Of a DNA stretch of 64,000 nucleotides, positions 25,252-33,324 are shown one piece after another; position 1 is the first letter of the stretch, and the number at the start of each line of letters is the position of its first letter. Source of the stretch: JAWKWH01 sp040830725 (GTDB lineage Bacteria; Pseudomonadota; Alphaproteobacteria; Rhizobiales; Rhizobiaceae); contig JBFOMG010000034.1 of NCBI GenBank assembly GCA_040830725.1, positions 1-64,000 of the forward strand. Reading direction: 5' to 3'. The notes under the pieces were generated by a model. That model was not told where the DNA came from. It saw only the letters and a program-made list of their open reading frames with translations, and made no database searches. A program made the translations under genes and the position numbers.

Positions 25252-26979
25252 TCAGGCCGGGATCGTATCGGCGGACGCCAGGTCACGCATGTGCCGGTTG
25301 ACCTCATCGGCATGCAGTCGTGCCGTCTTGTCGGTCGGCGGCAGTTGTTCATCGCGGAAAAACGCCGGCAATTCGTCGTCAGACTCGGTAAATCCGGCCT
25401 GCTTGTTGAACTCAGCCTCAAGCCTCAACGTCTCGCGCCCGATCTCGATGATGAAGTCTTCATCGACATCGCAGCCATGCGCATCGTTGATGCCCTGGGC
25501 GATCAGCTTTCGGTTCGGGTCGGTAACTGAGCGGCCGAACACGCAAAGACCCAGCGAATCGGCAACCGCGCTTGTCACCTGCATGCGGTAACTTTCCTCG
25601 GCCACCGCGCGAACATCCTTGTCTGCGGTCACGAATGACGGTGCATTACCGGTCGTGTGATCAGCACCCTGAGCAGTGACCATCATCGATATGCCAGTGA
25701 CCTCGATAATGCGCGGATCGTAGGCGCTGATCGCCTGTTTCTTGATTACAGGTACCCGCCTGACACCGTAATGTTCGCCCACCCGTGCAGTGCCTTGCGC
25801 CAATATGCGGCCACGTTCATTGCCCTTGCCAATATCTTCGAGGCAGCCGGCCATGAACTTCGTGTCCCCATATTCAGCCTGGCCGGCATCCATCAACACC
25901 GCAATCATTGCACCAACCTCGATCGTATCGATGCCAAGATCGTTTGCCGTCTCGTTCAGATAGGCCAGGTCATCAGGATCGGTCAGTCCGCAATTGGTGC
26001 CCAAAAGTCCGATGGTCTCATATTCCAACGGCGAGACAATCTCGCGCCCCTGCTTGTCGACATAGACATTCGAGCACTTGATCAGACAGCCCGGCATGCA
26101 GGCGTGCGACGGCTCCCCGCCCCTGTCCAGATAAAGCTCGCGTATATAGTCGCCGCCCATTTTCAGTGGACCTTGATCGGCGGCTACCACCTGTCCACCG
26201 GAAAAATTGTTCACTGGCAAGGCACCGAGCCGGTTTGTCAGGTCTGCGACCATGGCTGTGCCATGGGTTTTGAACGCCTGGATCGGCACGGATTCATTTA
26301 GATGTCTGTTATATTCCTTGACCGCGCCCATCACCTTCTTGCGATCATGCAGTGTCGGCATTTTGTGTTTGTCGACAATGATCGCCTTGACTTTCTTGGC
26401 GCCCATCACCGCACCGACGCCGCCACGAGCCGCCAGTCGCGAAGGCCGGTTATCCGTGTCGGAAAACGCAATGCCTGCCAGCAAACCTTGATATTCGCCG
26501 ACAGGTCCGCAAAGCGCGATCGAGATCTTGTCGCCAAATTCCTCGTGAATTTTCGCTGCAGTCTGGAAATTACCCTTTCCCATGTAGGGCTTGGCATCGA
26601 GGAAGCGGATTTCACCTTCTTGCGGTATGTAGATGATCACCCAGTCATCGGAAACGCCATTCAATGTAAACCCGGCAATTTCCAATTGCCCCATCGCGAA
26701 GGCGAAGGTTCCGCCGGAATTGGCTTCCTTGATTCCGCCCGTCAACGGGCTTTTGCAACCGACGCTCAGTCGATTGGCATTGGAAAAGTTCGTTCCAGCA
26801 AATGGACCGGCAGAAAAGATAAGCGGATTGTCCGGGCCGAGCGGATCGACAGACGCAACGCCTTGTTCCAGAAGCGTTTTGGCTATGAAATATCGTCCGC
26901 AAATGGCGATATCTTTTCCATGAAGTTCTTCAGTCTCAACCGACCGGTCAGCAAGATTGATCTGTAAATAGCGCCGCAC
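25252..26979 (-). CDS. Aldehyde ferredoxin oxidoreductase (AOR) family tungsten/Mo enzyme
   Basis: About 575 residues, the size of AOR proteins. Conserved marks include KSPLTGGIKEANSGG (about residues 77-91), ARGGVGAVMGAKKVKAI (about 184-200), the Fe-S ligands C294-x3-C298-x3-C302 with a fourth Cys in DSLGLCVFG, and DLGIDTIEVG, the AOR pterin-site motif. These enzymes bind a bis-pyranopterin tungsten or molybdenum cofactor and oxidise aldehydes with ferredoxin, or act in related redox steps. The start is taken as the GTG at 26979 with GGAGGAG upstream; an in-frame ATG at 27042 lacks such a site. It is the first gene of the catabolic operon. A tungstoenzyme here is unusual for an otherwise aerobic-looking gene set. 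Confidence 0.88.
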   Translation of the reverse strand: MRRYLQINLADRSVETEELHGKDIAICGRYFIAKTLLEQGVASVDPLGPDNPLIFSAGPFAGTNFSNANRLSVGCKSPLTGGIKEANSGGTFAFAMGQLEIAGFTLNGVSDDWVIIYIPQEGEIRFLDAKPYMGKGNFQTAAKIHEEFGDKISIALCGPVGEYQGLLAGIAFSDTDNRPSRLAARGGVGAVMGAKKVKAIIVDKHKMPTLHDRKKVMGAVKEYNRHLNESVPIQAFKTHGTAMVADLTNRLGALPVNNFSGGQVVAADQGPLKMGGDYIRELYLDRGGEPSHACMPGCLIKCSNVYVDKQGREIVSPLEYETIGLLGTNCGLTDPDDLAYLNETANDLGIDTIEVGAMIAVLMDAGQAEYGDTKFMAGCLEDIGKGNERGRILAQGTARVGEHYGVRRVPVIKKQAISAYDPRIIEVTGISMMVTAQGADHTTGNAPSFVTADKDVRAVAEESYRMQVTSAVADSLGLCVFGRSVTDPNRKLIAQGINDAHGCDVDEDFIIEIGRETLRLEAEFNKQAGFTESDDELPAFFRDEQLPPTDKTARLHADEVNRHMRDLASADTIPA

Positions 26980-27041
26980 GCGACTTGTCTCCTCCCAGAA
27001 TCCTTGGCGACGAAACGCATCACCGCGCTTACGCCAATTCA

Positions 27042-27056
27042 TTAGTACACTAACAA
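27042..27056 (-). promoter_or_regulatory. Candidate operator upstream of the AOR operon
   Basis: TTAGTACACTAACAA contains the inverted repeat TTAGT-AC-ACTAA and lies about 62 bases upstream of the AOR GTG start, in the 186-base gap between that gene and the divergent exporter ATPase. It matches 12/15 bases of a site 28 bases before the amidohydrolase gene. It may be bound by the MarR regulator of the cluster. No clear sigma-70 hexamers stand out in this gap. Confidence 0.35.
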
Positions 27057-27165
27057 ATATCCACTGCCTCCGCAAGACGAGCGTGTGAACTCGTGATCGA
27101 GCCGGAAAGCGCCGCGTTTGACCGTGATCAATGCGCTTATATGCTGCTGAGCTAATGGTTTGCAC

Positions 27166-27897
27166 ATGAACGATCCGCAATTGGCACGGTCAACCGAGCC
27201 GGTCTTTTCAACCCGTGGCGTGACAAAGGTTTATCGCACGGGCACGGTGGACGTGTGGGCGCTCAGGGGCGTCGATCTCGATCTCTATCCCGGCGAACTG
27301 GCGGTAATGCTTGGTCCTTCAGGGTCCGGCAAATCGACATTGCTCAACATCATGGGCGGACTGGATGTGCCGACCGAAGGAAAGGTGTACTTTCGCGGCC
27401 AGGATCTCTCCACCTACAGCGAGCGCAAATTGACCCGCTACCGGCGCGACCATGTCGGCTTCGTTTTCCAATTCTACAACTTGGTTCCCAGTCTTAGTGC
27501 CTGGGAAAATGTGGCGCTGGTCACCGAGATCGCCAAGAACCCGATGAAGCCCGAGGAAGCGCTGGCAATGGTCGATCTCGAAGACCGCATGTCCCATTTC
27601 CCTGCCCAATTGTCGGGCGGTGAGCAACAAAGGGTGGCGATCGCCCGCGCAATCGTCAAGCAGCCTGAAGTGCTTCTCTGCGACGAGCCGACAGGCGCGC
27701 TTGATTCAAAAACCGGCGTTATCGTGCTGGAGGCGCTGGCCCGCGTGAATGAGGAATTGGGGACGACAACCGCCATCATCACCCACAACGCGGGCATCCG
27801 GCAGATGGCCCATCGCGTTTTCTCGTTTCTGGACGGCCGCATCAGCGAGCAAACCGTCAACGAAACACGTATTGCACCTTCGGAAGTGAGCTGGTGA
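27166..27897 (+). CDS. ABC exporter ATPase (MacB/LolD type)
   Basis: A 243-residue ABC ATPase of the MacB/LolD/FtsE group. Walker A GPSGSGKST is near residue 47, the signature LSGGEQQRVAIARA near 147 and Walker B LLCDEPTGALD follows. The QFYNLVPSLSAWENV block is the group's Q-loop. It is followed by a large FtsX-type permease (3-base gap) and a HlyD adaptor, forming a three-gene tripartite efflux or lipid/protein export system. The ATG at 27166 is used; a TTG two codons earlier is also in frame. The cargo is unknown. Confidence 0.93.
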   Translation: MNDPQLARSTEPVFSTRGVTKVYRTGTVDVWALRGVDLDLYPGELAVMLGPSGSGKSTLLNIMGGLDVPTEGKVYFRGQDLSTYSERKLTRYRRDHVGFVFQFYNLVPSLSAWENVALVTEIAKNPMKPEEALAMVDLEDRMSHFPAQLSGGEQQRVAIARAIVKQPEVLLCDEPTGALDSKTGVIVLEALARVNEELGTTTAIITHNAGIRQMAHRVFSFLDGRISEQTVNETRIAPSEVSW

Positions 27898-27900
27898 TCG

Positions 27901-30264
27901 ATGCGGGTGCTTGACCGAAAAGTGGTTCGCGACCTGCGCCGGCTGTGGGCGCAGATCATCGCTGTCGCCCTGGTCATGGCTTGCGGTGTGGCGACGATTG
28001 TTCTTGCAGTTGGTGCATACCGCTCGCTTGAGGAAACCCGCGCAACATTCTACGCCCGGCAGAATTTCGCTGATCTATTTGCGACTGCCACCAGAGCGCC
28101 GTTGCGATTGTCGACTCAAATCGATGCCATTGCGGGCATCAGGTCAACCGAGTACCGAATATCCAAACCGGTTGTCCTTGATATCCAAGGCATGATGGAG
28201 CCTGCTGCCGGCCTTGTTGTGTCAATTCCCGATACGGCAGAGCCGGTCATCAATAAGCCTTATCTGCGCAAGGGCAGACTACCGTTTCAAGGCCGGCCGT
28301 ACGAGGTTGCGATCGATGAAAAGTTTGCAATAGCGCACGGCATCGGACCGGGCGACGGCTTCAATGCGCTGATAAACGGTAAGTACCGCGAACTCGCCGT
28401 CACTGGCGTCGTACTGTCTCCGGAGTTCATCTACGCACTGGGACCCGGCGACCTCATTCCCGACGAACGCCGGTTCGGCATCATGTTCATGCGCCGGTCT
28501 GCGCTTGAAGGTCCGTTTGACATGGAAGGCGGCTTCAACTCGCTTGTCGCCAAGCTGGACACCAGCGCCAATATCGAAGAGGTGCTCGATCGGGTCGACG
28601 ATCTGCTCAAACCCTATGGCGGCATCGGCGCCATCGAGCGCGACGACCAGATCAGCGACGCCTTTCTTGACAACGAACTGCAGGAATTGCGGTCCATGGC
28701 GCTGGTCATCCCGCCGATCTTCCTGTTTGTGTCAGCGTTTCTGGTCAACATGATTCTGTCGCGCCTGATATCGCTGGAGCGCGAGCAGATCGGCCTGCTG
28801 AAAGCCATCGGCTACTCAAACCTGGCAATCGCGGGACATTACGCCAAACTAGTATTGGTCATTGCCGCGATAGGATTGGCAATCGGGTCTGCCCTTGGTG
28901 CCTGGCTCGGCCGCGCATTGACCCAGCTCTACGGCACGTTCTTTTCTTTTCCCTATCTGATTTTCCTGGAGAGTTTCGATCTCTACGCACTCGCCGGTGG
29001 CATCGCGGTCGCGGCGGCCCTTGCCGGCGCCGCCAATGCGATTTGGTCTGTGGTTGCACTGCCGCCGGCAGTTGCCATGCGGCCTGCTGCTCCTCTGCGC
29101 TACCGCAGCTTCTTGGGAAAGGCCGGCCTGATCGTCCACCTGTTTTCACAGACCACCACCATGGCTTTGCGGCATCTGGCGCGCAGACCGGTCCGCACTG
29201 CAATCACATCGCTTGGAACATCGTTCTCCGTCGCGATCCTCTGCACCGCTTTATTCATGTTCGATTCCATGGAGAACATGATCGATTTCACATTCTATCA
29301 GTCCGAACGCCAGGACGGCATGTTGACGTTTTCCAATGAGCGCGCCGCCGAATCCATAACGGCGGTGAGATCCCTTCCCGGTGTGATGCGTGCCGAACCG
29401 TTCCGCTCTACGGCTGTGCGGATGATCCGCGGCCACCGGGAACTTGAGATGGAGATCTCTGCTTTACCAGCCAACGGCGATCTGGCGCGTGTCCTGACCG
29501 ATAGTGGCACTCCGGTGCAACCGCCCTCCTCGGGGTTGCTGGTTCCCGAATGGGTCGCGAAAAAGTTGAGGTTGAAGCCCGGAGATATCGTCCGCCTGGA
29601 ATTGCTTCAACACGACAGCAGGGTCGTCGAAGCGCCTGTGACAGCCATCGTTCAGACATTGATCGGGCTCGGCACCTTTATGGAACTAAACGCGCTCAAC
29701 CGCCTGATTGGCGACGGCAACAGGATTTCAGGCGCTCGCGTCAAAATCGACCAAAACCGCCTGGATGACATCTTTGATGAGGTGAAACATACGCCCGCGA
29801 TCGCCTCGTTTACGCTGCTCAGTGCCGCCAAGGTAAAGTTTCGCGAAATCATCGAGCAGAACATCGCGGTCATGGCAAGCGTCTATGTGGTGCTGGCCGT
29901 GATCATCACGTTCGGGGTTGTCTACAATTCAGCCCGCATCCAGCTTGCCGAACGGGCCAGAGAACTGGCCAGCCTGCGGGTGCTCGGCTTCACCCGTGGC
30001 GAAGTCTCCAGCGTTCTTTTGACCGAACTCGGCGTCATCATAGCCCTGGCACAGCCGCTCGGCTGGCTGCTCGGCTACGGCTTCGCCTGGTCGGTGATAC
30101 GCGGATTTGAAAGCGACCTGTTTCGAATACCGCTTGTCGTCGAGCCGTCGACCTTCGCCAGGGCAAGTATGGTCGTGGTGGCGGCTGGCGTCGTGTCGGC
30201 GCTGATAGCGCGCCGCCGCATCGACAAATTTGACCTGGTGAGTGTACTGAAAACCCGGGAGTGA
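27901..30264 (+). CDS. ABC transporter permease, FtsX/MacB-like, duplicated core
   Basis: A 787-residue permease with an N-terminal transmembrane helix (about residues 15-38), a large extracytoplasmic domain, a first FtsX core at about 260-400 (SAFLVNMILSRLISLEREQIGLLKAIG), a second extracytoplasmic domain and a second FtsX core at about 660-785 (VVYNSARIQLAERARELASLRVLG). The duplicated FtsX architecture is like that of YbbP-type and lipoprotein-export permeases, larger than MacB. It probably moves a substrate from the membrane or periplasm outward, driven by the upstream ATPase. It overlaps the frame of the next gene at its stop (30262-30264). Confidence 0.92.
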   Translation: MRVLDRKVVRDLRRLWAQIIAVALVMACGVATIVLAVGAYRSLEETRATFYARQNFADLFATATRAPLRLSTQIDAIAGIRSTEYRISKPVVLDIQGMMEPAAGLVVSIPDTAEPVINKPYLRKGRLPFQGRPYEVAIDEKFAIAHGIGPGDGFNALINGKYRELAVTGVVLSPEFIYALGPGDLIPDERRFGIMFMRRSALEGPFDMEGGFNSLVAKLDTSANIEEVLDRVDDLLKPYGGIGAIERDDQISDAFLDNELQELRSMALVIPPIFLFVSAFLVNMILSRLISLEREQIGLLKAIGYSNLAIAGHYAKLVLVIAAIGLAIGSALGAWLGRALTQLYGTFFSFPYLIFLESFDLYALAGGIAVAAALAGAANAIWSVVALPPAVAMRPAAPLRYRSFLGKAGLIVHLFSQTTTMALRHLARRPVRTAITSLGTSFSVAILCTALFMFDSMENMIDFTFYQSERQDGMLTFSNERAAESITAVRSLPGVMRAEPFRSTAVRMIRGHRELEMEISALPANGDLARVLTDSGTPVQPPSSGLLVPEWVAKKLRLKPGDIVRLELLQHDSRVVEAPVTAIVQTLIGLGTFMELNALNRLIGDGNRISGARVKIDQNRLDDIFDEVKHTPAIASFTLLSAAKVKFREIIEQNIAVMASVYVVLAVIITFGVVYNSARIQLAERARELASLRVLGFTRGEVSSVLLTELGVIIALAQPLGWLLGYGFAWSVIRGFESDLFRIPLVVEPSTFARASMVVVAAGVVSALIARRRIDKFDLVSVLKTRE

Positions 30265-30269
30265 AAAGC

Positions 30270-31475
30270 ATGAAAAACCTGACCAAATGGCTTGGACTTG
30301 CTGCACTCGCCGCAATCGTTGCCGCCGGCATTTACATCGCCCTTCGCGAGCAGCCCGCATTGGTGGACACGGCGCCGGTGATGTCCGGACCGATGACGGT
30401 GACAATCGACCAGGAAGGCACGACGCGGGTTCGAAACGTCTATACCGTGTCAGCACCGATCGCCGGCCATCTCGATCGAACTTCGCTTGAGGAAGGCGAC
30501 CCTGTTGAAGCAAACAAAACCATAGTCGCCTCCATCCATCCGCTCGACCCGCCATTAATTGACCGGCGAACCGAAGCGGAGCTGCTGGCGGCCATTGAGG
30601 CCGCGCGTTCCGGTGTCGCGCAGGCCGAACTGGAACACCAGCGCGCGCTCGCCGCACTTGAACTTGCGAAAGCCGATCTGGAGCGGGCGACACGGCTGTT
30701 CGGTTCAAACATCGTCTCCGAGCGCGACATGCAAAGGGCGGCGACGGAAGTTGCGCTTAAGGAGGCGCAGGTCAAGACCACCGAGGCGCGCATCAGGCAG
30801 CGCCAGGCTGAGTTGACAAGCGCTCGTGCACGATTGATGCGGCCCGGCGACGAAGTGCTTGATATTGCCGGACGCCAGTGTTGTGTTGAAGTAACCGCAC
30901 CGATCGACGGCATCGTGCTGTCGGTTAAGGTCAAGAGCGAGCAGGCGGTAAGCGCAGGAACGCCGCTGGCTGAAGTCGGCAATCCCGAGGATCTGGAAAT
31001 CGCCGTCGATCTCCTATCCGAGGATGCTGTACGCATCCGGCCCGGCTTGAAGGCTGAAATTACCAATTGGGGGGGTGAGCGGAACCTTTCAGCGACGGTG
31101 CGGCGCGTCGATCCCTCCGCTTTCACGAAGATCTCCGCGCTCGGCATCGAAGAGCAGCGCGTCAACGCTGTGCTCGACCTGGACGAGTTTGAACCATTAT
31201 TGGGACACGGCTACCGCGTGTTCGCCCGCCTCGCCATCTGGAAATCGGATGACGTTCTTCAGGTCCCGATAGCCGCCCTTTTCCGCACAGATGGCGAATG
31301 GGCCGTCTACCGGGCCGACAACGACCGGGCATCGCTGACGACCATCGAGATCGGCCATCTCAACGATGAATCCGCCGAGGTGATCTCGGGACTGAAATCA
31401 GGAGACCAGGTGATCCTTCATCCAAGCGATCTGCTTGAAGATGGGAGCCTGATTGCTTTACGAAACGGTAGATAA
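30270..31475 (+). CDS. HlyD/MacA-family periplasmic adaptor subunit
   Basis: A 401-residue membrane fusion protein. An N-terminal membrane anchor (about residues 6-23) is followed by a lipoyl-like strand (VSAPIAGHLDR), a long helical hairpin at about 95-195 rich in Ala, Glu and Arg, a second lipoyl half (VTAPIDGIVLSV) and beta-barrel and membrane-proximal domains. It bridges the ABC permease to an outer-membrane channel; no TolC gene is nearby. A GTG at 30261 is in frame, but GGGAG sits directly against it, whereas its distance to the ATG at 30270 is correct. Confidence 0.92.
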   Translation: MKNLTKWLGLAALAAIVAAGIYIALREQPALVDTAPVMSGPMTVTIDQEGTTRVRNVYTVSAPIAGHLDRTSLEEGDPVEANKTIVASIHPLDPPLIDRRTEAELLAAIEAARSGVAQAELEHQRALAALELAKADLERATRLFGSNIVSERDMQRAATEVALKEAQVKTTEARIRQRQAELTSARARLMRPGDEVLDIAGRQCCVEVTAPIDGIVLSVKVKSEQAVSAGTPLAEVGNPEDLEIAVDLLSEDAVRIRPGLKAEITNWGGERNLSATVRRVDPSAFTKISALGIEEQRVNAVLDLDEFEPLLGHGYRVFARLAIWKSDDVLQVPIAALFRTDGEWAVYRADNDRASLTTIEIGHLNDESAEVISGLKSGDQVILHPSDLLEDGSLIALRNGR

Positions 31476-31495
31476 GCCGACTCAGGCAAGCGCCG

Positions 31496-31843
31496 CTATT
31501 TCGCGGCAACGATCAGGATTTCGACCCAAAATCCGGGTGCCGCCAGCCGCGCCGCGCCACAAGCTCTTGCCGGCGCATGCCCCTCGGGCACCCACGCATC
31601 CCAGACCTCGTTCATCTCATCAAAGTCGCGCATGTCATCAAGCCAGATGTCAGCGCGCAACACTTTTGTTTTGTCACTGCCCGCCTCGGCCAGAAGCGCA
31701 TCGATCTTGGCCAAAATTTCTCTGGTCTGGTCGGCAACCGACTGGTAGCGCGTGCCGACCTGGCCAGCGAGATAAATTGTCTCACCATGGATCACGATAT
31801 GGCTCATGCGCTGGTTGGTGTGATGTCGTTCAATGTCAGCCAT
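31496..31843 (-). CDS. RidA family protein, second copy in the window
   Basis: A 115-residue YjgF-like protein. The strand ETIYLAGQVG, the segment QTREILAKIDALLAEAGSD and VLRADIWLDDM match RidA family proteins of the Rid4-7-type subgroups, which differ from archetypal RidA and may not deaminate 2-aminoacrylate. It converges with the HlyD adaptor gene (20 bases between stops) and is followed on its own strand by no obvious partner. ATG 31843 is preceded by GAGGGA. It is not a close copy of the RidA gene near 11.5 kb. Confidence 0.87.
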   Translation of the reverse strand: MADIERHHTNQRMSHIVIHGETIYLAGQVGTRYQSVADQTREILAKIDALLAEAGSDKTKVLRADIWLDDMRDFDEMNEVWDAWVPEGHAPARACGAARLAAPGFWVEILIVAAK

Positions 31844-31876
31844 AAATCAGTCCCTCATGTTTAGATCTGGAAGTAA

Positions 31877-32236
31877 TCAGTAACCCGCCCACAAAAGGAC
31901 GATTGTCAGGATAGCAGGCAGGCCCTGGACAAAGAAGATATTGCGAGCCGCCGACAAGGCGCCATAGATACCCGCCACTGCAACGAAAATCAGAAAGCAA
32001 AGCGCAACGTTGACCTGCCAGACCGGGTCAGCGATCAACAGCGACCAGATCAGGCCTGCGGCAAGAAAGCCGTTATACAGTCCCTGGTTCGCGGCAAGCG
32101 GCTTTGTTGGCTCGAACAGGTCCTTGGGAAAAGACCTGAATACTTTTGGACCGCGGGTCGTCCACGCAAACATCTCAAACCAGAGAATATAGATATGCAG
32201 AAGTGCGATCAGCGCGATCAGAAATTTCGAGATCAT
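31877..32236 (-). CDS. DUF1304 small integral membrane protein
   Basis: A 119-residue protein with four predicted membrane segments (about residues 3-22, 52-70, 76-95 and 99-118) and the family's FEMFAWTTRGPKVF motif after the first helix. DUF1304 proteins have no assigned biochemical function. It lies 33 bases upstream of the RidA start on the same strand and may be co-transcribed with it. Confidence 0.87.
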   Translation of the reverse strand: MISKFLIALIALLHIYILWFEMFAWTTRGPKVFRSFPKDLFEPTKPLAANQGLYNGFLAAGLIWSLLIADPVWQVNVALCFLIFVAVAGIYGALSAARNIFFVQGLPAILTIVLLWAGY

Positions 32237-32310
32237 GACTGCGTTTCCCGGCGGCAGACGAATGCGAGAAAACCGTCTTTATCAGCAATCCGGCAAAGGC
32301 TGAACCGGTA

Positions 32311-33324
32311 TTATTTCCCGAACAAAACTCCCTCGCATTGCGCCCTCAGCCGAGGGTCATGCGATTTGACCAAGACTTTTCGCCCTTCCAGGATTTCAAA
32401 ACAGCGCTCCAGCGTCTCCCGTTCCAACCGCTCCATGGCTTCGGCGGTGTAAAAAGTCAGATGCGGCGACAGGATGACATTGGGCATGTCGTAGAGCTCG
32501 CGCAGCGGGTGATCGCTGCGGTTCAAAGGCTCCGAACCGAAGACATCAAGCCCTGCTCCGGCAATTTCACCGTCTTTCAAAGCAGCGAGCAAAGCCATCT
32601 CATCGACCAATGCGCCGCGTGACGAGTTGATCAGATAGGCTGAACGCTTCATCGCCTTCAGCTCGGCGGCGCCGATGATGCCCCTGGTTTCAGGCGTCAA
32701 AACACAATGCAGCGAGACGAAATCGCTTTGGCCGAGCAATTCATACAGATCGTCATATTTTGCAGCGCCGGCAGCCTTCATTTCGTCTGCCGGTTTTCCG
32801 GGATTGTAGGCAATGACCCTTGCACGAAATCCGGCGCCGCACATACGCGCCATGGCGCTTCCTATTTTGCCGAAACCAACCAGACCGACCGTTTTGCCTG
32901 CAATGTCACTGCCAAGCCACGGCGGTTCAGGCCAGACCCACCCTCGTTCCTTCATCGCACGATCCAGCGGATGCAATTTTTTGGCCAGCGCGATCATCAG
33001 TGCGAATGCGCCCTCCGCGACGGTTTCCTCGGCATATTCGGGGACGTTCACGACCGGGATGCCACGCTCATTGGCCGCGGGAATGTCGATAGCGTCGATG
33101 CCGACGCCATATTTGACAATGCCTTTCAGCCGTTCTGCTGCAGCGATCACCCGTTTGGTGACCGGCGTGTAACACATCAGGATCAGGTCAGCGTCGCGCA
33201 CCGCCTCGATCAATACGTTTTCAGACACACCGTCTGGCAGCAGGACCAGTTGATGACCGGTTTCGCGCAACGTCGCATCGATCGTCGGGGTGTGCAGTTC
33301 GCAATCGGTACGAACGATTTTCAT
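32311..33324 (-). CDS. D-isomer-specific 2-hydroxyacid dehydrogenase
   Basis: A 337-residue NAD-dependent dehydrogenase of the D-3-phosphoglycerate dehydrogenase/glyoxylate reductase family. The Rossmann motif VGLVGFGKIGSAMARM begins near residue 148, the catalytic arginine lies in INSSRGALVDE, and the His of the Glu-His pair is in SPHLTFYT. The ATG at 33324 overlaps the stop of the PLP-enzyme gene by four bases, so the two products very likely act in one pathway, for example reducing or oxidising the keto/hydroxy acid made by the PLP enzyme. The exact substrate is not readable. Confidence 0.9.
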   Translation of the reverse strand: MKIVRTDCELHTPTIDATLRETGHQLVLLPDGVSENVLIEAVRDADLILMCYTPVTKRVIAAAERLKGIVKYGVGIDAIDIPAANERGIPVVNVPEYAEETVAEGAFALMIALAKKLHPLDRAMKERGWVWPEPPWLGSDIAGKTVGLVGFGKIGSAMARMCGAGFRARVIAYNPGKPADEMKAAGAAKYDDLYELLGQSDFVSLHCVLTPETRGIIGAAELKAMKRSAYLINSSRGALVDEMALLAALKDGEIAGAGLDVFGSEPLNRSDHPLRELYDMPNVILSPHLTFYTAEAMERLERETLERCFEILEGRKVLVKSHDPRLRAQCEGVLFGK

